Shown: positions 43,833 through 51,722 of the stretch, piece after piece
Position numbering within the stretch: the first letter of the stretch is position 1
How the letters are laid out: the number at the start of each line of letters is the position of its first letter
From: Leptospira dzoumogneensis
GTDB taxonomy: Bacteria > Spirochaetota > Leptospiria > Leptospirales > Leptospiraceae
Assembly: GCF_004770895.1 (NCBI RefSeq)
Contig: NZ_RQHS01000015.1
Span: forward strand, 62,001 to 126,000
Length of the DNA: 64,000 nt
Direction of reading: 5' to 3'
Program-made: the position numbers and the translations under genes
The notes under the pieces: model-generated
The model's input: the letters and a program-made list of their open reading frames with translations, nothing else
What the model was told of the DNA's origin: nothing
Database searches by the model: none

Positions 43833-44840
43833 TTAAATTAAGGAGGCGAAAACCCTGATCGTATTAAAATGGATACGAACTGTGTCGTGGAAATTTCTTG
43901 CGTAACCGCCGGCTGGCATAACTACCACGGGAATATCCAAAGAATCCGCAAAAGTTTTTACCATTTTATCCCTTGCCTTCAATCCATCGAAGGTGAGCTT
44001 CAGATCTCCTAAAGAATCATCTTCGAAAGGATCAGCACCCGCAAAATAATAGATCAGATCCGGTTTGAATTCTTTTTGGATCTTATCCAAACCTTCTTGT
44101 AAACGGGAAAGATATGTTTTGTCGTTCGTCCCGTTCTCCAAAGGTATATCCAGATTGGACTTCTCTTTTTTAGGATATAACTCGTCTTGGTGCATAGAAA
44201 AAGTCCAAACAGAAGGGTCTCCTTGGAAAATTCTAGCGTTCCCGTTTCCCTGGTGAAGATCCAGATCTATAAATAAAACCTTTCTTTCCGGATATTTTTG
44301 AAGATAAAGTTTCGCAGCGATCGCTGCATCGTTTAGATAACAGAAACCTTCCGCGCGATCCGGCATACTGTGATGGAAACCGCCGCCGATATGATACACA
44401 TATTTATAATTTTCCGTCAGTTCGGTGGCGAGAATAGTACCTCCCACTCCTAGACAAAAACTTCGGACCATGGTTTGGTTGAGAGGAAGCTCCGAATACA
44501 TGGTCCGATCCGTATATCTTAAATTTATAAAGTCGGAAATGAATTCCGGAGTATGGACCAGGCTTAATTCTTCCTCTCCGACCGGGGCCGGTTGGAGGGC
44601 AGGCAAAGAAGAAAGTTTAGGATCTTCCTTGACTTGATTGTATATCATTGCGTATTTACGTGCGGGGAATACGTGGGGACCAAGGTCCATATTGTATTCC
44701 GGATGATAAACTAGAGCGAGCCGTTCTAACAGTTGGCGCAATTGGGTGTGCCTTTTTTTTCCCAAGCTTACCCTTCCGTTTCGCCCCGTAAAGAACGAAA
44801 TAGCATTCTTAAATACGTCCAAATTTTCGGAGGTTCCCAT
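43833..44840 (-). CDS. Histone-deacetylase-family (acetylpolyamine amidohydrolase-like) enzyme
   Basis: Up to 335 residues of the arginase/deacetylase zinc fold. GGGFHHSMPDRAEGFCYLND carries the tandem active-site His pair, FIDLDLHQGNGNARIF the zinc Asp and His, FAGADPFEDD another zinc Asp, and MPAGGYARNF the transition-state region. Bacterial relatives deacylate acetylpolyamines, acetoin-pathway or protein lysines; the substrate is unknown. The ATG at 44840 leaves only 2 bases before the divergent pyk start. The first 33 residues look poorly conserved, and a TTG at 44741 with AAAGG upstream would begin just before the family core (LALVYHPEY) and give about 100 bases for divergent promoters, so the start is uncertain. 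Confidence 0.9.
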   Translation of the reverse strand: MGTSENLDVFKNAISFFTGRNGRVSLGKKRHTQLRQLLERLALVYHPEYNMDLGPHVFPARKYAMIYNQVKEDPKLSSLPALQPAPVGEEELSLVHTPEFISDFINLRYTDRTMYSELPLNQTMVRSFCLGVGGTILATELTENYKYVYHIGGGFHHSMPDRAEGFCYLNDAAIAAKLYLQKYPERKVLFIDLDLHQGNGNARIFQGDPSVWTFSMHQDELYPKKEKSNLDIPLENGTNDKTYLSRLQEGLDKIQKEFKPDLIYYFAGADPFEDDSLGDLKLTFDGLKARDKMVKTFADSLDIPVVVMPAGGYARNFHDTVRIHFNTIRVFASLI

Positions 44841-44842
44841 TC

Positions 44843-46267
44843 ATGTTTAGCCCGGAAAAAAAAACCAAAATGGTCTGCACCATCGGCCCTTCTTCCTCAG
44901 ATGAAAATATTATCACCGCACTTCTCCGAGCCGGAATGGACATCGCGAGAATGAATTTCTCTCACGGCACTCACGAAGTTCACAAAAAGGTTTTTGAAAC
45001 TTTGCGAAAATGCGAATCCGAGTCCGGCGTTCCTCTAGGCATCATGGCGGATCTGCAAGGACCCAAAATCAGAACCGGAAAACTCCGGGTTCCCCAAATC
45101 GAATTAGAAAAGGGAAACAAGATCAGACTTTTACCGGACGCGGAATACTTAGGAGATTCCGAGGCGGTCGGCACTACCTACCCTGCCATGATAGAAGATC
45201 TTCGTTCGGGAGACAAACTATTAGTAGATGACGGTAAACTCGTACTAGAGGTTGAATCCAAATCAAGCAAAGAAGCCGTTTTAAAAGTTATAATAGGAGG
45301 AATTTTAAAAAGCAACAAAGGAATTAATTTGCCTGGAACTCCTATATCCGCACCCGCACTTTCCGAAAAAGATCTACTGGATCTGAAGTTTGCATTAAAT
45401 TTAGGAGTGGATTACGTCGCATTGAGTTTCGTAAGAAGAGCCTCCGACCTAGAACTTGCCAGAGAAATGATGAGAGGGACCCAAACGGGACTCATCGCCA
45501 AAATAGAAAGACCGGAAGCGATCCGTAATATAGACGAAATTTTAGAAGCGGCAGACGGGATCATGATCGCAAGAGGAGACCTAGGGGTCGAAGTGGAAAC
45601 GGAAAGAGTTCCGGTTTTACAAAAAGAACTTATCTATAAAGCGAACCGCGCGGGTAAACCTGTGATCACCGCGACACAAATGTTGGAATCCATGGTGGAC
45701 AATCCAAGACCCACCAGAGCGGAAGCAAGCGATGTTGCAAACGCGGTTATGGATGGAACGGATGCAGTCATGTTATCCGGAGAATCCGCCAGCGGAAAAT
45801 ATCCGGTAGAATCCGCAGAGATGATGGCAAAGATACTAAGAGAAACTGAGAACTTAGATCGGATCTATGAGATACATTGGAATTTAAAAAAATCAGAATT
45901 AGAAATAGAAAGGGCAGCACTCGGTTCCGCAGCGAGAGAGATCGCACATAGTATCAATGCAAAGGCGATCGTGAATTTTACAAGAAGCGGATATTCTGCG
46001 CTTATTACTTCCGAGATGAGACCGAAAGTTCCTATTCTTTCTTTTACTCCTTATTTAGCCACCGCAAGAAAAATGAAATTATATCGAGGTGTTCAACCTT
46101 ATGTGATGCCATTTATGGAAACTTTCTTCGATATGATCCGTTATATGGAAACCAAACTTCCGGAAGATGGGATGTTGACCCCGGGAGATATAGTGGTTAT
46201 TCTTTCCGGAGCGCCGGGAGGAGAAGCTAAGTCCGTAGACTTTTTACAAATTTATAAAATAAGATAA
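44843..46267 (+). CDS. pyk: Pyruvate kinase
   Basis: A 474-residue glycolytic enzyme that makes pyruvate and ATP from phosphoenolpyruvate. KTKMVCTIGPSSS begins the barrel, ARMNFSHG is the substrate loop, and GLIAKIERPEAIRNIDEILE carries the signature Lys. DGIMIARGDLGVEV follows, then KPVITATQMLESM. The C-terminal allosteric domain is complete (about 350-474). Length is normal. Start ATG at 44843. It is divergent from the HDAC-like gene; its promoter probably lies within the first 100 bases of that frame. A small membrane protein gene follows 80 bases later with no clear terminator between them. Confidence 0.96.
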   Translation: MFSPEKKTKMVCTIGPSSSDENIITALLRAGMDIARMNFSHGTHEVHKKVFETLRKCESESGVPLGIMADLQGPKIRTGKLRVPQIELEKGNKIRLLPDAEYLGDSEAVGTTYPAMIEDLRSGDKLLVDDGKLVLEVESKSSKEAVLKVIIGGILKSNKGINLPGTPISAPALSEKDLLDLKFALNLGVDYVALSFVRRASDLELAREMMRGTQTGLIAKIERPEAIRNIDEILEAADGIMIARGDLGVEVETERVPVLQKELIYKANRAGKPVITATQMLESMVDNPRPTRAEASDVANAVMDGTDAVMLSGESASGKYPVESAEMMAKILRETENLDRIYEIHWNLKKSELEIERAALGSAAREIAHSINAKAIVNFTRSGYSALITSEMRPKVPILSFTPYLATARKMKLYRGVQPYVMPFMETFFDMIRYMETKLPEDGMLTPGDIVVILSGAPGGEAKSVDFLQIYKIR

Positions 46268-46347
46268 GTCCCTAAAACGGATATATATCAACTTCCGATT
46301 ACGGTTTTTTCCTTTTTATCCAGCAAGAAGAAGGATAAAAAACGATC

Positions 46348-46728
46348 ATGAGTAAATATATCTTCAGTTGGTTCCTTCTTCTTTTAGCCGCATTGCTGAA
46401 TGCCGCCGTCCGAGAATTAGCGTATAAGGATTTTTTCGAAGAACATCTTTCCCATCAGATCTCCGTTTTTACAGGACTATTTCTTATTTCCGTTCCGATC
46501 TTCTATGTTTCCCAAAAATGGCCGTTCAAAGACAAGGCCCTAGCGTTTGTAGTGGGACTTGTATGGTGTATTATGACGGAACTTTTCGAATTCTTAATGT
46601 TCTTACGAGTTTCAGAGGACCCATATAAGGATTTCCTAAAGGTCCATAATATTTTCGCCGGAGAATTTTGGATATTGATCCTGATCTGGATCGTAATTTC
46701 TCCGGTTCTGTTCTATAGATCCAGATAA
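46348..46728 (+). CDS. Small four-helix membrane protein of unknown function
   Basis: A 126-residue protein with four hydrophobic segments (about 5-22, 38-54, 66-86, 104-122) and few motifs: LLNAAVRELAYKDFFEEHLS and a Glu-containing third helix CIMTELFEFLMFLRV. The start is ATG at 46348 with AAGAAGGA upstream. I do not recognise the family. It ends 1 base before the convergent mscS-type gene stop, so both genes share a compact 3' junction. It could be a small transporter or channel subunit, but no evidence decides. Confidence 0.75.
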   Translation: MSKYIFSWFLLLLAALLNAAVRELAYKDFFEEHLSHQISVFTGLFLISVPIFYVSQKWPFKDKALAFVVGLVWCIMTELFEFLMFLRVSEDPYKDFLKVHNIFAGEFWILILIWIVISPVLFYRSR

Positions 46729-46729
46729 A

Positions 46730-47692
46730 TTAGATTATCTGGATCCCGGACTCCGCAAATTCTTTCAAAACTTCTCTGGAGATCCTTGCTTTCTGATTCC
46801 TTTTTTCTTTGATATGGGTCAGATAACGAAGGGAGAATAATACTCCGCCTTCTTCTATATTCATATACACGATAGGTGTGGTCTTGCCTAAGCGGACCAA
46901 ATAGTTTTTGGAAAGTTCTCTTACCGAATAATCTATTTTATGCTGGTCTATGATGGATCCGTTTTTCAGGATCCCGTTCAGGATTTTTTCGGCGGTTTCC
47001 CAATCGGCACCATGAGGGATCTTAATCCTGAATTCGTCCCATACGAATCCCATTTTTTCCTTCACCACATACACTTTATGAAGAATGATCGTATGGTTCG
47101 GTAGATGCACCAATCGATTCGTGGATTGTTCCGATTTAGGATCCGGGCTTAACTCCATCAAAGTAAAACGATTGATCCCTATATTGACCACGTCCCCTTT
47201 AATACCTTCGATCTCGATACGGTCCCCTACTTCAAAACCGTTGCTGCCATGGATCAACAACCAACCCACATAGTTCAAGGTAATATCTTTTAAGGAGATA
47301 ACGATACCCGCTCCGGCAAGACCCATCACAGTAGGAAGATAAGATAAGCCGGAAAAAATTACGGGGAGAAGGGAGACAGCTCCCACAACCACAAACAGGA
47401 TCCGAGTTACTCTTCTGCGATTATACCTAACAGAATTATCAGCGGGAGGACTGATCCTGTCGAAGGTCAAAACGAAAGTTTTATAAACGATCACCAGGGT
47501 CAGGATAAAATACACGACCAGGACGAACTCTTCCGTGATGGTCCTTTCCTTCGAGTTCAGAAGGGAAATCGGATTTAAGAGCCGAAGTATTTCTTCCATG
47601 ACGAGAGAACCCAGGCTAAAGAAACTATAAGCCAGGGCAAGGCGAATTCTATTCCATTTTCTTCTGCTTTCTAAAAGCGGAAGCGATCTCAT
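46730..47692 (-). CDS. MscS-type mechanosensitive ion channel
   Basis: About 320 residues. Three or four membrane helices precede the pore helix GLAGAGIVISLKDITLNYVG, with the Gly/Ala packing of MscS TM3. The beta domain begins GFEVGDRIEIEGIKGDVVNI, the most conserved part of the family, followed by RLVHLPNHTIIL. Such channels open when membrane tension rises and release solutes on osmotic down-shock. The ATG at 47692 overlaps the end of aroB by 44 bases; an earlier ATG at 47746 would extend further into it. It is last in an operon rnc-nudix-aroB-mscS. Confidence 0.9.
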   Translation of the reverse strand: MRSLPLLESRRKWNRIRLALAYSFFSLGSLVMEEILRLLNPISLLNSKERTITEEFVLVVYFILTLVIVYKTFVLTFDRISPPADNSVRYNRRRVTRILFVVVGAVSLLPVIFSGLSYLPTVMGLAGAGIVISLKDITLNYVGWLLIHGSNGFEVGDRIEIEGIKGDVVNIGINRFTLMELSPDPKSEQSTNRLVHLPNHTIILHKVYVVKEKMGFVWDEFRIKIPHGADWETAEKILNGILKNGSIIDQHKIDYSVRELSKNYLVRLGKTTPIVYMNIEEGGVLFSLRYLTHIKEKRNQKARISREVLKEFAESGIQII

Positions 47693-48743
47693 CCAGCTCG
47701 ACCGGAATATCCCAAATCGGATTTCCAGGAGACTGAAGAAGAACAAATCGAACTGAATTGCCTACATTCTTCTTATCATGAAGAGTATGTTTCGCAACCT
47801 GCGCGGATTTACTTTTATCATGATAAGGAAGATCGTATGCTTTCAGGATTTTTTTTAAGTTCTCTATCCAAGAAACATCCAATCCTTGTTTTTCCGCGGA
47901 TAGAATGATCGCAGTCAAAAGTCCTATGGAAACCGCTTCTCCATGAGAATATCTTCTGTAATTCGTAAGAGATTCAATCGCATGAGCGGTTGTGTGACCC
48001 AAATTCAGTACTTTTCTTAAACCTGTTTCTCTTTCGTCCTGGGAAACTATATTAGCCTTATATAAAATAGAGCCTACGATCAATTCCAAAAGTTCGGGAG
48101 AAGTATGGTCATAGACTGATTTATCGTTCGAACGGACCTTCTCCAGGTATTCTCCTCCGGACAAAAGGCCGTGTTTTACGATCTCTGCCATTCCACATCT
48201 CCACTCTCTTTTAGGTAAAGTGGACAATGCGATCAAAGGTAAATATACGAATTCAGGCTGGTAGAAGGAGCCGATCATATTTTTCCCAAGGTCGGCATTC
48301 ACAGCCACTTTTCCACCCACGGAAGAATCCACGGAGGCAAGTAAGGTCGTAGGAATTTGTGCGAAACGAATTCCTCTTTGGAATGTGGATGCGATAAATC
48401 CCGCAAAGTCACCCACCACTCCGCCGCCAAGAGCAAGGATCAAACTTTTACGATCCGCTCCAAGCTCTATCAGTTTATTATAAACTTCCGCGGTGCGAAG
48501 TATATGTTTATTTTTCTCCCCGCCCTTGATATAAATTTCGTGGAATGGGATCCCGGGACAGGAAAGTTCCGATTCGTAAAACTTGGAAAATAATCCTGAA
48601 AGTTTTCTTTCCGTAAGTATAAATATGGAAGAAATAGGATAAAATCTTTTGATCGTTTCTCCCAATCCTCTAAAATCAGAATGGATCTGTACTTTATATT
48701 CTTTCGAGAATGCTTTGATCTGTACTTCCCGGATAGGATTCAT
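47649..48743 (-). CDS. aroB: 3-dehydroquinate synthase
   Basis: A 364-residue enzyme of the shikimate pathway, converting DAHP to 3-dehydroquinate. NAD-binding LALGGGVVGDFAGFIASTFQ, substrate loop PTTLLASVDSSVGGKVAVN, and metal ligands in MAEIVKHGLL and LNLGHTTAHAIE are all present. The start is ATG at 48743, overlapping the nudix stop (ATGA). Other shikimate and aromatic genes (aroA, pheA, tyrA) lie about 8 kb away on the same strand. Confidence 0.96.
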   Translation of the reverse strand: MNPIREVQIKAFSKEYKVQIHSDFRGLGETIKRFYPISSIFILTERKLSGLFSKFYESELSCPGIPFHEIYIKGGEKNKHILRTAEVYNKLIELGADRKSLILALGGGVVGDFAGFIASTFQRGIRFAQIPTTLLASVDSSVGGKVAVNADLGKNMIGSFYQPEFVYLPLIALSTLPKREWRCGMAEIVKHGLLSGGEYLEKVRSNDKSVYDHTSPELLELIVGSILYKANIVSQDERETGLRKVLNLGHTTAHAIESLTNYRRYSHGEAVSIGLLTAIILSAEKQGLDVSWIENLKKILKAYDLPYHDKSKSAQVAKHTLHDKKNVGNSVRFVLLQSPGNPIWDIPVELDEIASAFRKQKKME

Positions 48744-49213
48744 TTATCATATACCCATTGGCTTCGAACAAAAGGAGCCGGTTTGTATTTTCCGGAAGAA
48801 AGAAATTCCTTAATATCCGGTCTTATATCCATTTCTAAAACCGCGCCCAAAGGAAAATAGCCGAATCCTGTGATCGCTTTCTCTTTAAGGTTCACTTCCG
48901 GGTCTTGTTTTTTGACGGTTGCTAAGAATACTAACTGAAGAAGGTGACGATTTCCCTTTGGATCTATGGACTCATTCAGAAATAGAAAATTTGCACTGGT
49001 GATATCCAGAGAAAGTTCTTCTTTCAGTTCTCTTTTCAGTGCGTCTTCCGCACTTTCTCCGAATTCAATTCCGCCGCCCGGCAATAACCAATAATAGGCA
49101 TCCTTCTTTTTTTGCTGCAGAAGTAGGATCTCTCCCTTACGATTTCGGATCAAAGCGGCCACTCTGACCCTTAAACCTTTCTTTTTAAAAAAGAATTCCA
49201 TATTAGATTTCAT
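48740..49213 (-). CDS. Nudix hydrolase
   Basis: A 157-residue protein with an intact Nudix box: GGGIEFGESAEDALKRELKE followed by ELSLD (GX5EX7REUXEEXGU). It hydrolyses a nucleoside diphosphate linked to another group; the substrate cannot be told. N-terminal VRVAALIRNRKGEILLLQQK is typical of the fold. The ATG at 49213 shares a base with the rnc stop (TAATG); an ATG four codons in is possible. It is coupled to rnc upstream and aroB downstream, which suggests a housekeeping role. Confidence 0.92.
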   Translation of the reverse strand: MKSNMEFFFKKKGLRVRVAALIRNRKGEILLLQQKKKDAYYWLLPGGGIEFGESAEDALKRELKEELSLDITSANFLFLNESIDPKGNRHLLQLVFLATVKKQDPEVNLKEKAITGFGYFPLGAVLEMDIRPDIKEFLSSGKYKPAPFVRSQWVYDK

Positions 49214-49950
49214 TAAACCTTTATCTTTAAGGCCTTCAACAATTGTTTCGCAGCGTCTTGTTCCGCGAACTTTTTATTCTTTCCTTTACCTTCCGCAGAA
49301 TGTTTGTCCCGGATGGATACGCTGACGTAAAATGTCTTTTCGTGATCCGGTCCTATCTCTTTTAGCAATCTGTAAGAAGGTAGAAGTTTGAATTTTTTTT
49401 GGCAAATTTCCTGGAGGATGGATTTATAATCCGCGGCCTCTCTTACCTTATCGGAATTTTTAACGTAATCTATAAGATGTTGGAGTATAAACTTCTCCGC
49501 TGCTTCCATTCCTTGGTCCAAATATACCGCACCGACCAAGGACTCGAACAGGTTTGCCCCCAGTTTTTTTTGGGCGCCTCCCTGACCTTCTCCTCTTCCT
49601 AATAAAACGTAATGAGTTAGTCCTAATTTTTCACTCAGCCCGTTTAACATTGCCGTAGAAACCAAGGTTGCTTTTTTTCTGGAAAGTTCTCCTTCACTCG
49701 CGGAAGGATTTGTTCTGTATAAATATTTTGCGACCACGAGCCCTAGAACAGAATCTCCCAAGAACTCCAATCTTTCGTTGTCTTCTTTGTACTGTGGATT
49801 TTCGTTCCGGAAAGAACTATGTATGAATGCGATCTCTAAGTAAGAAGGTTTATTAAATTTTAAACCAAGTTCGGACGCAAGTAGGGATGGATCCTTTCTA
49901 TTTTTAGGATCAGTCTTGTTTTGGTTCTGATTGTGTTTTTTTTTTATCAA
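49213..49950 (-). CDS. rnc: Ribonuclease III
   Basis: A 245-residue double-stranded RNA endonuclease for rRNA maturation and mRNA processing. The catalytic signature NERLEFLGDSVLGLVVAKYL is present, with later ESLVGAVYLDQG providing the second acidic pair. A C-terminal dsRNA-binding domain follows (about 170-240, SILQEICQKKFKLLPSYRLL and GKGKNKKFAEQDAAKQLLKA). It follows acpP, as in many bacteria, though a terminator separates them here. Confidence 0.96.
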   Translation of the reverse strand: MIKKKHNQNQNKTDPKNRKDPSLLASELGLKFNKPSYLEIAFIHSSFRNENPQYKEDNERLEFLGDSVLGLVVAKYLYRTNPSASEGELSRKKATLVSTAMLNGLSEKLGLTHYVLLGRGEGQGGAQKKLGANLFESLVGAVYLDQGMEAAEKFILQHLIDYVKNSDKVREAADYKSILQEICQKKFKLLPSYRLLKEIGPDHEKTFYVSVSIRDKHSAEGKGKNKKFAEQDAAKQLLKALKIKV

Positions 49951-49961
49951 AGGATTTTGAT

Positions 49962-50010
49962 AAAAGGAAAGGAAGAAAGACTTCCGAGTTCCCGTGAGAA
50001 CCCGGAGGTC
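49962..50010 (-). terminator. Rho-independent terminator of acpP
   Basis: On the minus strand GACCTCCGGGTTC and GAACTCGGAAGTC pair across a 6-base loop (49979-50010) with one mismatch and one G-U. A T-rich run (TTTCTTCCTTTCCTTTT) follows. Confidence 0.75.
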
Positions 50011-50017
50011 TAGTCAA

Positions 50018-50251
50018 TTAGGACTTTAGAGTGTCGATGAACTTAATTACGTCTCCGACGGTTTGGATCTTTTCAGCATCCTCATCGGAAATTTCAACGC
50101 CAAACTCTTCTTCAAGAGCCATAACGAGTTCAACTGTGTCAAGAGAGTCTGCACCAAGGTCATCAATGAAGTGTGCTTCAGGAGTCACTTCAGACTCATC
50201 CACTCCAAGTTGCTCAACGATAATAGACTTAATCTTTTCGAAATCTGCCAT
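50018..50251 (-). CDS. acpP: Acyl carrier protein
   Basis: A 77-residue carrier of growing fatty acyl chains. The phosphopantetheine site is [20 protein letters not shown] with Ser36. The strongly acidic composition and length are standard. The start is ATG at 50251 with a perfect GGAGGA ribosome-binding site. A longer frame upstream is unlikely. A small hairpin (50264-50279) sits directly upstream of that site and a 14-bp palindrome lies 57 bases upstream of the ATG. Confidence 0.97.
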   Translation of the reverse strand: MADFEKIKSIIVEQLGVDESEVTPEAHFIDDLGADSLDTVELVMALEEEFGVEISDEDAEKIQTVGDVIKFIDTLKS

Positions 50252-50263
50252 TTGTTTCCTCCG

Positions 50264-50279
50264 TACCACCAAAGTGGTA
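50264..50279 (-). promoter_or_regulatory. Hairpin next to the acpP ribosome-binding site
   Basis: TACCAC and GTGGTA form a 6-base stem with loop CAAA, 2-3 bases upstream of GGAGGA. It could modulate ribosome access or mRNA stability. Confidence 0.35.
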
Positions 50280-50307
50280 TGTAAGTTTTAGTTAGGTTTA
50301 GAATCGG

Positions 50308-50321
50308 GGATGAATTCATCC
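50308..50321. promoter_or_regulatory. Perfect 14-bp palindrome upstream of acpP
   Basis: GGATGAATTCATCC reads the same on both strands. It lies 57 bases before the acpP ATG and is a candidate operator for a fatty-acid synthesis regulator. No regulator is known for it from this window. Confidence 0.4.
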
Positions 50322-50637
50322 ACCGATTTTTAAACATTTTTTTCTCAAATGTTTTGGCAAGCGATAACGGATTGGAAACGGGAAAAAAACAGAATATTGT
50401 CCAAGTTTCTTTTTATATTTTTTTCAAAGAAGATGTTCTATAACTTACGACGGATCGACTCAATCCGATCGAAAATTCCGCATAGTTCCCCATATTCAAA
50501 TAATCAAAAAGTCACATTTCTAATATTAGATCTTGAGACTGTTCTCGATCATTCGTTCGAACGCCGTTCGGATGTATAATTTTTTAGAACATTACAAGAA
50601 CCTTTCTAAGAAGGTTTTGTTGGTTCTGCAAAAAAAC

Positions 50638-50663
50638 AAAAGCCCGGAAAATTCCGGGCTTTT
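50638..50663 (-). terminator. Rho-independent terminator of fabG
   Basis: A perfect 12-base stem AAAAGCCCGGAA/TTCCGGGCTTTT with a 2-base AA/TT centre (50638-50663), followed on the minus strand by TTGTTTTTTT-like sequence. It is 31 bases past the fabG stop. Confidence 0.92.
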
Positions 50664-50694
50664 CTACCTATCATTCAGATTAAGATCCGAAGTA

Positions 50695-51459
50695 TTAGGC
50701 TTGGACTCCCGGAAGGAATCCCCCACCGTTCACTTCGATCACTTGTCCCGTAATGAAAGAGGAAATATCGGAAGCTAAGAACGCGATAGTATTCGCGATA
50801 TCATCCGGCTGTCCTGCTCTCTTTAAAGGGATCGCAGCTACCATTGCAGTACGGATCTTTTCAGGGATTGCGTCTGTCATTTCAGTAGCGATAAATCCCG
50901 GAGCGATCGCATTACAACGGATCTTACGGCCGGCCATTTCCAGAGCGACTGCTTTGGTCAGACCGATTACCCCTGCTTTAGAAGCGGAGTAGTTAGTTTG
51001 TCCGATATTTCCGTTCACTCCTGCAATGGAGGAAAGGTTGATAATGGATCCACCGTTCGGATTTTTTGCCATAAATTTAATAGCAGCTTGGATACAGTTG
51101 AAAGTCCCGGTCAAGTTCACTGCGATTACAGCGTCCCATTGCTCTTGTTTCATTCTAAGCATAAGAGTGTCTTTAGTGATACCTGCGTTATTCACTAGGA
51201 TCTCTATAGAACCGAAATTATCCACTACAGCTTGGATACCTGCTTGAGCGGATTCTGCGTTCGCTACGTTTACAGCGACTCCGATTGCTTTTACACCTGT
51301 AGCTTTTGCGATCTCTGCCGCAGTAGCTTTACTTGCCTCTTCGTTTAAGTCGGCAATGACAACGTTTGCGCCTGCTTGCGCGAGTTTAAGAGCGGTTGCT
51401 TTACCGATTCCGCGGGCAGCCCCGGTTATAATGGCGTTTTTGCCTTTCAAATCGATCAT
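50695..51459 (-). CDS. fabG: 3-oxoacyl-ACP reductase
   Basis: A 254-residue short-chain dehydrogenase that reduces 3-ketoacyl-ACP in fatty acid elongation. TGAARGIGKATAL is the cofactor loop (TGxxxGIG), LVNNAG the NNAG motif, and NLSSIAGVNGNIGQTNYSAS supplies the catalytic Ser and, with the following K, the YxxxK. Length and ends are typical. It stands between plsX and acpP, the conserved neighbours, though with repeat element E and a terminator on either side. FabG is the default name; a related alcohol reductase is less likely in this context. Confidence 0.94.
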   Translation of the reverse strand: MIDLKGKNAIITGAARGIGKATALKLAQAGANVVIADLNEEASKATAAEIAKATGVKAIGVAVNVANAESAQAGIQAVVDNFGSIEILVNNAGITKDTLMLRMKQEQWDAVIAVNLTGTFNCIQAAIKFMAKNPNGGSIINLSSIAGVNGNIGQTNYSASKAGVIGLTKAVALEMAGRKIRCNAIAPGFIATEMTDAIPEKIRTAMVAAIPLKRAGQPDDIANTIAFLASDISSFITGQVIEVNGGGFLPGVQA

Positions 51460-51530
51460 TGGTTTTTTCCTTACCAGATTCTGCGGTTAGCGTATTTTTC
51501 AGGCCTGGGGGGTCAAGTGATTCTAGTACG

Positions 51531-51720
51531 GAGCCGCGAAGGGAAGGAAGACTCAGAGGATTTCGGCACGCAGAGACACGGAGGCGCAGAGTTTTTGGGT
51601 TTTTTAGTAAGTAAATCTTCAGGAATCATGGAAACTCAATAGATCCTAAAACCTTTATTCTCCGCGACTTTGTGTCTCTGCGTGAGAATACTCAAGCGAC
51701 TCCATAGTCTCTGCGACTCT
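51531..51720. repeat. Nested inverted-repeat element E
   Basis: Left arm 51531-51591 includes GAGCCGCGAA, GCACGCAGAGACACGGAGGC and GCAGAG. The right arm, about 51657-51720, includes CTCCGCGACTTTGTGTCTCT, GCGTGAGAA and GTCTCTGCGACTCT. The centre is AT-rich and lacks the 16-base core, so this copy may be degraded. It ends 2 bases from the plsX stop codon. It fills most of the 263-base plsX-fabG gap. Confidence 0.72.
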
Positions 51721-51722
51721 AA

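Larger units (their letters stand above)
50252..50694. other. acpP upstream region
   Basis: About 440 bases without a credible gene. From left to right: the acpP ribosome-binding site, a hairpin TACCAC/GTGGTA, the palindrome GGATGAATTCATCC, a weak AT-rich inverted repeat (AAACATTT/AAATGTTT, 50332-50354), about 280 AT-rich bases with nothing I can name, and the fabG terminator. Confidence 0.6.
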
